A DNA stretch of 64,000 bases from the NCBI GenBank assembly GCA_963728125.1, contig CAVSIZ010000018.1:62001-126000 (forward strand), given 5' to 3'. How positions within the stretch are numbered: the stretch's first letter is position 1; the number at the start of each line of letters is the position of its first letter. The position numbers and the translations under genes are program-made. Of this stretch, positions 16,501 through 24,339 are shown one piece after another. This DNA comes from CAWDCV01 sp963728125. GTDB taxonomy: Bacteria > Actinomycetota > Actinomycetes > CAWDCV01. A model generated the notes under the pieces. That model made no database searches. It was not told the DNA's origin and saw only the letters and a list, made by a program, of their open reading frames with translations.

Positions 16501-17384
16501 ACGCGTTCGACCTCTGGAGTGCCGAACAATCCGTACGGCCTGACGAGCAGCACGAGCAGCATCACGACGTACGGAGACACTGCGGCGAAGTTGTCACCCA
16601 GCCAGGGAGCGAGGTCGTCCTGGTACGCACCGACGAACGACTCGACCAAGCCGACCGTGAGCCCGCCGATGACAGCACCGTTCACGCTGTCGAGACCACC
16701 GAGGATGATCGCCGGAAGCGCCTTGAGCGCGATGATCCAGGTCCCCTGGTCGAGACCGGCACCGGTCGCGGCGAACGTGCCCGCCAGCGTCGCAAGACCG
16801 CCGGCGATCGCCCACGAGAGTGCGAACACCACGCCGATCGAGATGCCCTGCGCCATGGCAGCTTCCTGGTCGACTGATGCTGCACGCATCGCCAAACCGA
16901 GTCGCGAGTAGCGATAGAACGCCAGCAGTGCAGTGACAACAATGGCCGTGACGATCGTCATCGCTAGGTACCGCTGCTGCAGCGGGAAGCCGAAGACGTC
17001 AACCGTGGATAGGCCCCACGGGTCACCGACCTGTCGCACCTCCTGGCCGATGAAGCCGTTGACGATGACGCGCACGACGATGTCGATACCAAGCGTGATG
17101 ATGACGATGACGAAGACGGGCTTGCCAATCATTGGGCGTAGCGCGGTGCGCTCGATGGCGACACCGAGCGCGGCGGCGAACAGGATCGCAATGAGCACCG
17201 CGAGCCAGAACCCCACCGACCCGACGAGGTAGCTCACGAGCACTGTGCCGGCCACCATCAACGCCGGCTGCGCGAAGCTCACGATGCGCATCGATTTGTA
17301 GATGATGACGAAGCCGAGCGCGAGCAGCACGTAGATGGACCCGTTACCGAGTCCGCCAACGACGCTCTGCAAGAACTCCGTCAT
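16497..17384 (-). CDS. livH: Branched-chain type ABC transporter permease LivH
   Basis: This 295-residue protein has eight or so TM helices. Typical LivH parts are GLGNGSIYVLLALGFVIIYKSMRIVSFAQ at the N-terminus, RPMIGKPVFVIVIITLG, the coupling loop RYSRLGLAMRAASVDQEAAMAQGIS and LPAIILGGLDSVNGAVIGG. It forms the transport channel with LivM. Its ATG overlaps the stop of the acyl-CoA ligase gene upstream, so ligase and permeases are translated from one message. Confidence 0.93.
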   Translation of the reverse strand: MTEFLQSVVGGLGNGSIYVLLALGFVIIYKSMRIVSFAQPALMVAGTVLVSYLVGSVGFWLAVLIAILFAAALGVAIERTALRPMIGKPVFVIVIITLGIDIVVRVIVNGFIGQEVRQVGDPWGLSTVDVFGFPLQQRYLAMTIVTAIVVTALLAFYRYSRLGLAMRAASVDQEAAMAQGISIGVVFALSWAIAGGLATLAGTFAATGAGLDQGTWIIALKALPAIILGGLDSVNGAVIGGLTVGLVESFVGAYQDDLAPWLGDNFAAVSPYVVMLLVLLVRPYGLFGTPEVERV

Positions 17385-19264
17385 GACTTGCGTCCGGCGT
17401 ACAAGTCGTCAACTAGATCGCCGAACAGCTCAGCGATGGCTGAGCGCTTGACCTTCTGCGTCGCCGTCAGCTCGCCGTCCTCGTGATCGAGTTCCTTCGG
17501 CAGCATGCGGAACGCCTTCACCTGCTCGACGGTGGCCTTACGACCGTTGACGTCGTCGACGATCTGCTGGACGAGCGCGCGAACCTCGGCCTTCTCCGAC
17601 AGATCCCGGTAGGTCGTGTACGGCAGTCGACGACGCTGCGCCCATTCCCCCACGGTGTCGAGCTCGATACCGATCAGGGCAGTCAGATAGGCGCGTCGGT
17701 CACCGATGACGACAGCTTCCTTGATGTACGGCGACGTCTTCAGCGCGTTCTCGATCTCCGACGGTGCGATGTTCTTACCGCCCGAGGTGATGATGATGTC
17801 CTTCATCCGATCAGTGATGCGCAGGTGCGTGCCGTTCACCAATTCGCCGACGTCGCCGGTGTGCAGCCAGCCGTCCGAGTCGATTGCCTTCTCCGTCGCC
17901 TCGGGCCGTCCCCAGTAGCCGGCGAACGTCCCCGCGTGTCTGGTCAGGATCTCGTTGGTGTCCTCGTCGATCCGGACCTCGACCCCGCGATGCGGCTCGC
18001 CCACCGTTCCCAGCACGATGTGACCGGGTCGATTGCCCGTAGCCACGGCGGTGTTCTCAGTCATGCCGTAGACCTCGTGCATCGCGACGCCGATGCCCAT
18101 GAAGAACTCGAGCACCTCGGGGGCGATCGGTGCTGCGCCTGACGCCGCGTACCGCACCTTGCGCATGCCAATCCGGTCCCGCAGCGAGCGAAACAGCAGC
18201 AGGTAGCCAAGCGCACCGAGCAGCCGAGTCCCAACGGTCTGCTTGCCGCCGTTGCGAACCAGCGTCGCGCCGATCCGGGAGGCGAGCGCCAAGCCAGCGC
18301 GTCCAGTCAGTCGCTTCAGTGGCGATGCGGACGCCATCTTGATCTCGACTCCCGCGAGGATCTTTTCCCAGATCCGCGGAACGCCGAACAGGATCGTCGG
18401 TTGCACTTCGCGCAGGTTGGCTTGCACGGTGTCGATCGACTCGGCGAAGTGCACTTGAACGCCGGCGCCCGCATTGAACCAGACCGTGAAGATGCGTTCA
18501 GCGACATGACACAGCGGCAGGTACGACAGGATCAGGTCGTCCGGTGATGGCGGCGGTGACGTGAACCCGCCGCCCTCCACCAGCGTCTGCACGGCGAACT
18601 CGATGTTCGCGATGGTGAGCATCGCTCCCTTGGGTGGACCCGTCGTGCCCGAGGTGTAGATCAGCGTTGCAACATCGTCGGATCGGGCAGCCGCCATGCG
18701 GTCAGCGACTGCGTGCGGATGCGCTGCGGCATGCTCGCGACCGATCTCGATGAGCTCCGCCCAACTCATCAATGCCGGATGGTCATAGCGGTTCCGGATA
18801 CCGCGCGGCTCGATGTAGATGATGCGCTCGAGGTTGGGCAGGTCGTCGATCGCCGACAACACCTTGTCGACTTGTTCCTGGTCCTCGGAGACGATGACCT
18901 TCGCCCGGGAGTCAGCGAGCAGGTAGGCGACCTCCGCGGTCGGGTTCGTCGGGTACAAGCCCGTGGTCGCTGCGCGCACTGCGACAGTGGCCAGGTCGGT
19001 GTACAGCCATTCCTGCCGGTTCTCTGACTGGATAGCGACATGGTCGCCGGGCTCGACGCCGAGAGCGAGCAGACCGTGCGCAGCGTCGAGCACGTTCGTC
19101 CAGTACTGCGCCCAGGTCACCTCCTGCCAGACGCCGAACAGCTTCTCGCGCATCGCCACGACATCGGGTGTCTCTGCCGCGCGATCTCGCACGCGCGTGG
19201 CGATGCTCGTGATTCCTGCGCCCGGCGCGGGTTGCCTGCGCTCTGTTGCGACGGTGCTGGTCAT
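17381..19264 (-). CDS. AMP-dependent long-chain acyl-CoA ligase
   Basis: This 627-residue adenylate-forming enzyme has the P-loop LIYTSGTTGPPKGAML at about residue 200, VYGMTENTAVATGNRPG (A5) and the A7/A8 hinge LHTGDVGEL...ITDRMKDIIITSGGKNIAPSEIEN. It belongs with FadD15-like long-chain enzymes (HVAERIFTVWFNAGAGVQV, GVPRIWEKILAGVEIKM). It activates a carboxylic acid to an acyl-CoA. It sits between the ATPase livG and the permease livH, with ATGA overlaps on both sides, so its substrate is probably what the transporter imports. The start MTSTVATERR at 19264 follows from that overlap; the frame is open further upstream only as antisense noise inside livG. Confidence 0.93.
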   Translation of the reverse strand: MTSTVATERRQPAPGAGITSIATRVRDRAAETPDVVAMREKLFGVWQEVTWAQYWTNVLDAAHGLLALGVEPGDHVAIQSENRQEWLYTDLATVAVRAATTGLYPTNPTAEVAYLLADSRAKVIVSEDQEQVDKVLSAIDDLPNLERIIYIEPRGIRNRYDHPALMSWAELIEIGREHAAAHPHAVADRMAAARSDDVATLIYTSGTTGPPKGAMLTIANIEFAVQTLVEGGGFTSPPPSPDDLILSYLPLCHVAERIFTVWFNAGAGVQVHFAESIDTVQANLREVQPTILFGVPRIWEKILAGVEIKMASASPLKRLTGRAGLALASRIGATLVRNGGKQTVGTRLLGALGYLLLFRSLRDRIGMRKVRYAASGAAPIAPEVLEFFMGIGVAMHEVYGMTENTAVATGNRPGHIVLGTVGEPHRGVEVRIDEDTNEILTRHAGTFAGYWGRPEATEKAIDSDGWLHTGDVGELVNGTHLRITDRMKDIIITSGGKNIAPSEIENALKTSPYIKEAVVIGDRRAYLTALIGIELDTVGEWAQRRRLPYTTYRDLSEKAEVRALVQQIVDDVNGRKATVEQVKAFRMLPKELDHEDGELTATQKVKRSAIAELFGDLVDDLYAGRKS

Positions 19265-20052
19265 GCCGCATCTCCCGTCGTGTGCAGCGAGGGATCGCCT
19301 AGGTATGCGCGAATCACCTCGGGATCTTCCTGCACTTCCTGTGGCGGTCCAGTCGTGATGGCTCGCCCGAAGTCCACGACCATCACCCGGTCCGCCAGAT
19401 CCATGACGAGGCCCATGTCGTGCTCGACCATGATCATGGGGATCTGCAGCTCGTCGCGGATGTCGAGGATGAAACGCGCCATGTCCTCGGTCTCCTCGAC
19501 GTTCATGCCCGCGACCGGCTCGTCGAGCAGCAACAGCTTCGGTCGCATCGCCAGCGCACGACCGAGCTCGACCCGCTTCTGCACGCCGTACGGCAGCATG
19601 CCGACGGGGTATGAACGCCACTGCTGAAGCTCGAGGAAGTCGATGATGTCTTCGACCTCGCCCCGGTGCTCGAGCTCCTCCCGCCGAGCGCGACCGATCC
19701 AGAGCATCGCCCACAGCACGTCGTAGCGAACGCGGATGTGGCAGCCCAGCATGAGGTTGTCGAGAACCGTGAGGTTCGAGAACAGTTCGATGTTCTGGAA
19801 CGTGCGCGCCATGCCGAGTGCGGCGATGCGGTTCGGGGCCATCCCGACGATGTCGGTGTCGAGGAAGCGCACCGTGCCTTGCTGCGGGCGATAGACGCCG
19901 GACAGCACGTTGAAGATGGACGTCTTGCCGGCTCCGTTCGGCCCGATGACCGCGAACAGCTCCTTCGGCTCGACATGGAACGTGACGCCGTCGACCGCGC
20001 GTACGCCGGAGAAGGACAGGTGAACGTCGTCGAAGGTGACGACCGGATGCAC
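19261..20052 (-). CDS. livG: Branched-chain type ABC transporter ATP-binding protein LivG
   Basis: This 263-residue ATPase has Walker A GPNGAGKTS near residue 38, a long LivG-specific insert (GMARTFQNIELFSNLTVLDNLMLG), the signature LPYGVQKRVELGRAL and Walker B LLLLDEPVAGMNVEE. The C-terminus EVIRAYLGDPSL is typical for LivG. The GTG start directly follows the livF stop (TGA GTG). It energises the LivHM permease. Confidence 0.93.
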   Translation of the reverse strand: MHPVVTFDDVHLSFSGVRAVDGVTFHVEPKELFAVIGPNGAGKTSIFNVLSGVYRPQQGTVRFLDTDIVGMAPNRIAALGMARTFQNIELFSNLTVLDNLMLGCHIRVRYDVLWAMLWIGRARREELEHRGEVEDIIDFLELQQWRSYPVGMLPYGVQKRVELGRALAMRPKLLLLDEPVAGMNVEETEDMARFILDIRDELQIPMIMVEHDMGLVMDLADRVMVVDFGRAITTGPPQEVQEDPEVIRAYLGDPSLHTTGDAA

Positions 20053-20904
20053 TCATGACTCTGCCCCCGCCGACCTCCGTCGACTGCGCTCCAGCGGTGT
20101 GCTCGCGCCGGAGGCCGGCTCATGACACCACCGCTTCCGGCGCCGGTACTGCTTCACGTCGCGATAGGAGCGCGCCGATCCCTCGGATTGCAGCCCGAGG
20201 TAGAACTCGCGGATGTCTTCGTCGGCGAGCAGCTCCGCTGCCGGCTTGTCGAGCACGACCTTGCCGTTCTCGAGCACGTAACCGTGGTTGGCGATGCTCA
20301 GCGCCATCGTGGCGTTCTGCTCGACGAGGAGCACCGTCGTGCCCAGTTCGTTGATCTGCACGATCAGGTCGCGGATCTGCGCGACCAGACGCGGTGCCAG
20401 GCCGAGGCTGGGCTCGTCCAGGACCAGGTAACGCGGCTCGGACATCAGCGCGCGTCCCATCGCCAGCATTTGCTGCTCGCCGCCGGACAGGTACCCCGCA
20501 ACCGAGCGGCGCCGCTCCGCGAGCACGGGAAACATGCCGAAGACACGGTCCAGGTTGTCGGCGATAGCGCCGGCCCGAACGTGGCCGCCGACCCGGAGGT
20601 TCTCCTCGACCGTGAACTCGGCGAAGATTCGCCGGCCCTCCATCACCTGGGTGAGGCCCCGATTCACGATCTGCGCGGCCGATGCATCGTGGATCGGTGC
20701 GTCGTCGAGGGTGATAGAGCCCTTGGTGATCTCGCCCTCGTGCACGTCGAGCAGCCCGGACAGCGCGCGCAGCAGCGTTGTCTTTCCCGCACCGTTTGCG
20801 CCGAGCAGTGCGACCACGCTGCCCTGCGAAACCTGGAGGCTCACCCCGCGAAGCACCAGGATGACGTCGTCGTAGACGACCTCGAGGTTTCGGACCGACA
20901 ACAC
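20053..20904 (-). CDS. livF: Branched-chain type ABC transporter ATP-binding protein LivF
   Basis: This is the second ATPase of the transporter, first gene of the operon, about 283 residues. Walker A is LLGANGAGKTTLLRAL, the signature is LSGGEQQMLAMGRAL and Walker B is YLVLDEPSLGLAPRLV. After EFYLGLQ the protein has an unusual basic tail of about 40 residues (SYRDVKQYRRRKRW...), seen in actinobacterial versions beside acyl-CoA ligases. GTG 20904 is the start that best fits the family N-terminus (LSVRNLEVVYDD), with AGGA upstream; the frame is open to 21018. No regulator is adjacent. Confidence 0.92.
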   Translation of the reverse strand: MLSVRNLEVVYDDVILVLRGVSLQVSQGSVVALLGANGAGKTTLLRALSGLLDVHEGEITKGSITLDDAPIHDASAAQIVNRGLTQVMEGRRIFAEFTVEENLRVGGHVRAGAIADNLDRVFGMFPVLAERRRSVAGYLSGGEQQMLAMGRALMSEPRYLVLDEPSLGLAPRLVAQIRDLIVQINELGTTVLLVEQNATMALSIANHGYVLENGKVVLDKPAAELLADEDIREFYLGLQSEGSARSYRDVKQYRRRKRWCHEPASGASTPLERSRRRSAGAES

Positions 20905-21042
20905 TGTGGTGTCCTGCCTCCGGACCTCCCGCTCGGGGACCGGGTGGGGTTCCCCTGTAACGGCAAGCTGTCGGGATCGTAGGCGCGCACCGTCCTCGCC
21001 GAAACCGCACCGGCGCACATCGTGCTCGTGTCGTAACTCGGA

Positions 21043-22302
21043 TCAGGTGACCGCGCCGCGCTCGGTGCCGTACGCCAGGTGAGCACCGGCCTCGACCAGC
21101 GCCCTCAGCCGATCCATCGCGTCCCACACGTCGACGAAACGCGTCGTCAGCGGCGACAGCCCGCAGCGGATGCGGTCCGGCGCTCGGAAGTCCGGTACCA
21201 CGTGCCCCTGCTCGATGAGCGCGCGGCAGATGCGATAACCGTCCGGATGGGCGATGGACACGTGTGAGCCGCGCCGGGTCGGATCCCGCGGCGAAGCAAC
21301 GGTGAAACCGAGCGGCATGAGCCACTCGTCGACCAGATCGACCAGTAGTGAGGTGAGGGCGACACTCTTCGCGCGGATGCGGTCGATGCCTGCCTCGGCC
21401 AGCAGCGCGACGCCCTCGTCGACGAGCACGGTGCCGGGGATGGAGGGCGTCCCGACCTGAAATCGCTCGACGCCGGGCAGCGGGTCGTACCCCGCGCCCA
21501 TGGCGAATTGGTCACGCTGCCCGAACCAGCCCCAGATCGGCTGGCGCAGCTGATCCTGCAGCTCGGCCCGCACGTACAGAAAAGCGGGCGCGCCGGGGCC
21601 GGCGTTGAGGTACTTGTACGTGCAGCCGACCGCGAGGTCCACATTCCACGCGTCCAGCTCGATGGGCACAGCGCCAGCCGAGTGCGCAAGGTCCCACAGC
21701 ACTAACGCACCGGCGTCGTGCGCAGCTGCGGTCAGCCTGGCGACGTCGGCGATGGCCGCGGACCGGTAGTCGACGTGACTGAGGCTGACCAACGCCGTCT
21801 GGTGGTCGATCGCAGACGCGGCCGCGTCGACGTCATCTATCAGGTCAAGGGTCAGCCCGCGGGTGTAAGCGATGCCCTCGAGGACGTAGCGATCGGTGGG
21901 GAAGTTGGCCGCGTCGGTGACGATGCGCGACCTGCCCGGGCGCGCGTCGGCCGCTGCCCAGCCAAGCTTGAACAGGTTGACCGACGTCGAGTCGGCGACC
22001 ACGACCTGGCCGGGCGCAGCGCCGAGCAATGCCGTGCCCAACCGATCTCCGACCTGCATCGGCAGGTCGATCCACGACGGCCAGGATCGGACCAGTCCAC
22101 CGCCCCACTCCTGCGCGACGAGGTCGTGGAGTCGCCCTATCGACGCGCGGGGAAGCATCCCGAGGGAGTTGCCATCGAGGTAGATGAGGTCGGTCTCGTC
22201 CCCACTCGGCAACACGAAGCGGTCGCGCAACGGCGCGAGGACGTCCTGCGCGTCGAGCTGTTCCGCGCGACGTCGCGCCACCGCCTCTGAGCCGCCGTCC
22301 AC
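21043..22302 (-). CDS. kynU: Kynureninase
   Basis: This PLP enzyme splits kynurenine to anthranilate and alanine in tryptophan catabolism. About 419 residues, family length. Motifs include YLDGNSLGMLP at the N-terminus, VADSTSVNLFKL (phosphate binding), ANFPTDRYVLEGI, SLSHVDYRSA, LWDLAHSAGAVP and the lysine loop GCTYKYLNAGPGAPAFLYV. The GTG at 22302 is my chosen start because a TATGGT -10 (22316-22311) lies 8 nt before it and nothing upstream is homologous; GTG 22278 is possible. No tryptophan dioxygenase is nearby. Divergent from the GH13 gene with only 25 bp between starts. Confidence 0.92.
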   Translation of the reverse strand: MDGGSEAVARRRAEQLDAQDVLAPLRDRFVLPSGDETDLIYLDGNSLGMLPRASIGRLHDLVAQEWGGGLVRSWPSWIDLPMQVGDRLGTALLGAAPGQVVVADSTSVNLFKLGWAAADARPGRSRIVTDAANFPTDRYVLEGIAYTRGLTLDLIDDVDAAASAIDHQTALVSLSHVDYRSAAIADVARLTAAAHDAGALVLWDLAHSAGAVPIELDAWNVDLAVGCTYKYLNAGPGAPAFLYVRAELQDQLRQPIWGWFGQRDQFAMGAGYDPLPGVERFQVGTPSIPGTVLVDEGVALLAEAGIDRIRAKSVALTSLLVDLVDEWLMPLGFTVASPRDPTRRGSHVSIAHPDGYRICRALIEQGHVVPDFRAPDRIRCGLSPLTTRFVDVWDAMDRLRALVEAGAHLAYGTERGAVT

Positions 22303-22328
22303 GTCTCCAGACCATACGATCCCGACGA
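22302..22328. promoter_or_regulatory. Overlapping divergent leaderless promoters of kynU and the GH13 gene
   Basis: On the plus strand TACGAT (22315-22320) ends 7 nt before ATG 22328. On the minus strand TATGGT (22316-22311) ends 8 nt before GTG 22302. The two -10 elements share bases 22315-22316, so the two promoters can hardly be occupied at once. Neither gene has a ribosome binding site. Confidence 0.45.
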
Positions 22329-24292
22329 TGCTCCCAATTCGATCGACCGTCGCCGGACGTACGCGGGCCGCCCGCTGTCTCGCGACCGTACTGACCGAAG
22401 TGGAACTGGCGGCTGCGGAGCAGCTCGGCGAGGCCGAGGGCGACGCCTTCATCGCGCGGATCGAGCAGGTATGGCTCGACTTCTACGAGGCGATGGAGAT
22501 GCTGTACGGCCCGGAGCGTGGCGACGCGGACCTCGATCAACTCGCCAGTGACCTGCTGAAGCTCGCCCTGCAGACAGCGAAGGAGCGCCGCCCGGAGCTG
22601 CGCGCGCTCGATCGGCGCCGCGAAATCGACGCGCAGTGGTTTCAGCGCGCACGCATGATCGGCTACGTCGCCTACACCGACCGGTTCGCCACGTCCTTGG
22701 TCGGCGTACGGAAGCGACTCGACTATCTCGCCGAGCTTGGCGTGACGTACCTGCACCTGATGCCGCTACTCAAACCGCGGGACGGGGAGAACGACGGCGG
22801 CTACGCGGTAGCCGACTACCGATCAATTGACCCGCGGCTCGGCACGATGGCCGACCTGGAAGAGCTCGCGACCGACCTGCATGGACGCGGCATGAGCCTG
22901 TGCGTCGACTTCGTGCTCAATCACACGGCCGACACGCACGAGTGGGCCGAGGGCGCCAAGGCTGGGAACGAGACGTGCCGCGACTACTACCTCGTGTTCC
23001 CTGACCGGACGTTGCCGGATGCGTACGAGCGCACGCTGCCCGAGGTATTTCCGGACATGGCGCCGGGCAGCTTCACCTGGGTGCCCGAGATGGATGCCTG
23101 GGTCTGGACGACGTTCTACCAGTACCAGTGGGACCTGAACTGGGCCAATCCTGACGTCTTCCGCGTCATGCTCGACACGCTGCTGTCGCTGGTGAACCGT
23201 GGCGTAGACGTGGTTCGGCTGGATGCAGTGCCGTTCACGTGGAAGCGGATGGGCACCAACTGCCAGAACCAGCCCGAAGCGCATGTCCTGCTGCAGATGC
23301 TGCGTGCGCTGGTACGGGTGGCGGCGCCGGGCGTCGTCTTCAAGGCAGAGGCGATCGTTGCGCCCGAGGAGCTCGTGCAGTACCTCGGCGCCCATGACAG
23401 GTACCGCCCGGAGTGTGACCTCGCGTACCACAACCAGCTCATGGTGCAGCTGTGGTCGTCGCTCGCCGCGCGCGACGGCCAGCTGGCCACCGCGGCGCTG
23501 TCGCGGCTGCGCCAGCCGCCAGCGCCAAGCGACTGGGTGACGTACGTCCGCAACCACGACGACATCGGGTGGGCCATCGCGGACGAGGATGCCCGCGCCG
23601 TCGGATGGGACGGCTTCGCACACCAGCAGTTCCTGCGCAACTACTTCCACGGCACGTTCCCGGGCTCGTGGGCGCGCGGGGTGCCGTTCCAGGAGAATCC
23701 CGCGACCGGTGACGCTCGAACGTCGGGCACCACGGCGTCGCTGTGCGGGATCGACGTGGATCCGTGGCTCGCAGTGCGTCGGCTGCTGCTGCTGTACTCG
23801 GTCGTCTACTCCTATGGCGGCATCCCGCTGATCTACATGGGCGACGAGATCGCGCTGCACAACGACGAGGCGTGGGCCGACGACCCCGAGCATGAGGACG
23901 ACAACCGTTGGCTGCACCGGCCGGTCATGGACTGGGCCGCGGCGGAGCGTCGCCACGACCCCAACAGCATCGAAGGCCGCGCGTTCGAAGGGTTGAGCGC
24001 GCTGGGCGCGGCGCGGCGGGCGCAACTCGCCCTGCGTGGTGGCGGGGAAACGTCCCTGCTGTGGACGCACCAGCCGCACGTTCTGGCGTACCGCCGTCGC
24101 AATGCACGCAGCGGGATCCTCGTCGTCCTCGCGAACTTCTCTGACGACGCCGGTGCGGTCGACGTGTCCGCGCTGACGGCGGCGGGGCTGCGCGCGCCCG
24201 CTGTCGCGCACGCCTCGGAGCCGCATCCCGGCGTGGTGGGCGGCCACGTCCCGCTCCTGCCGTGGGGCTTCGTCTGGCTTACCGAGCCGTGA
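22328..24292 (+). CDS. Amylosucrase-like GH13 alpha-glucan enzyme
   Basis: This 654-residue protein has the GH13 subfamily 4 layout: a helical N-terminal domain of about 90 residues, then a TIM barrel with YVAYTDRFATSL, CVDFVLNHTADTH, nucleophile Asp in VVRLDAVPFTWKR, acid Glu in VFKAEAIV and the third acid in YVRNHDDIGWAI. A C-terminal beta domain ends near VWLTEP. Amylosucrases build alpha-1,4-glucan from sucrose; close relatives hydrolyse sucrose or make trehalulose, and the sequence alone does not decide. No signal peptide, so cytoplasmic. ATG 22328 appears leaderless. Confidence 0.88.
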   Translation: MLPIRSTVAGRTRAARCLATVLTEVELAAAEQLGEAEGDAFIARIEQVWLDFYEAMEMLYGPERGDADLDQLASDLLKLALQTAKERRPELRALDRRREIDAQWFQRARMIGYVAYTDRFATSLVGVRKRLDYLAELGVTYLHLMPLLKPRDGENDGGYAVADYRSIDPRLGTMADLEELATDLHGRGMSLCVDFVLNHTADTHEWAEGAKAGNETCRDYYLVFPDRTLPDAYERTLPEVFPDMAPGSFTWVPEMDAWVWTTFYQYQWDLNWANPDVFRVMLDTLLSLVNRGVDVVRLDAVPFTWKRMGTNCQNQPEAHVLLQMLRALVRVAAPGVVFKAEAIVAPEELVQYLGAHDRYRPECDLAYHNQLMVQLWSSLAARDGQLATAALSRLRQPPAPSDWVTYVRNHDDIGWAIADEDARAVGWDGFAHQQFLRNYFHGTFPGSWARGVPFQENPATGDARTSGTTASLCGIDVDPWLAVRRLLLLYSVVYSYGGIPLIYMGDEIALHNDEAWADDPEHEDDNRWLHRPVMDWAAAERRHDPNSIEGRAFEGLSALGAARRAQLALRGGGETSLLWTHQPHVLAYRRRNARSGILVVLANFSDDAGAVDVSALTAAGLRAPAVAHASEPHPGVVGGHVPLLPWGFVWLTEP

Positions 24293-24339
24293 CGACCGGG
24301 AACGTTGCCGTATCGGCCCGGGCGAGCGACCCTTAGCGC

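Noticed and set aside
15091..16911. 606-codon open frame on the plus strand
   Set aside because: Antisense of the ABC substrate-binding and permease genes; composition rich in Asp, Glu, Arg and Gln without structure.
19268..20056. Extension of the acyl-CoA ligase to an ATG at 20056
   Set aside because: The additional residues are an arginine-rich frame antisense in phase to livG; the ATGA overlap at 19261-19264 fixes the true start.
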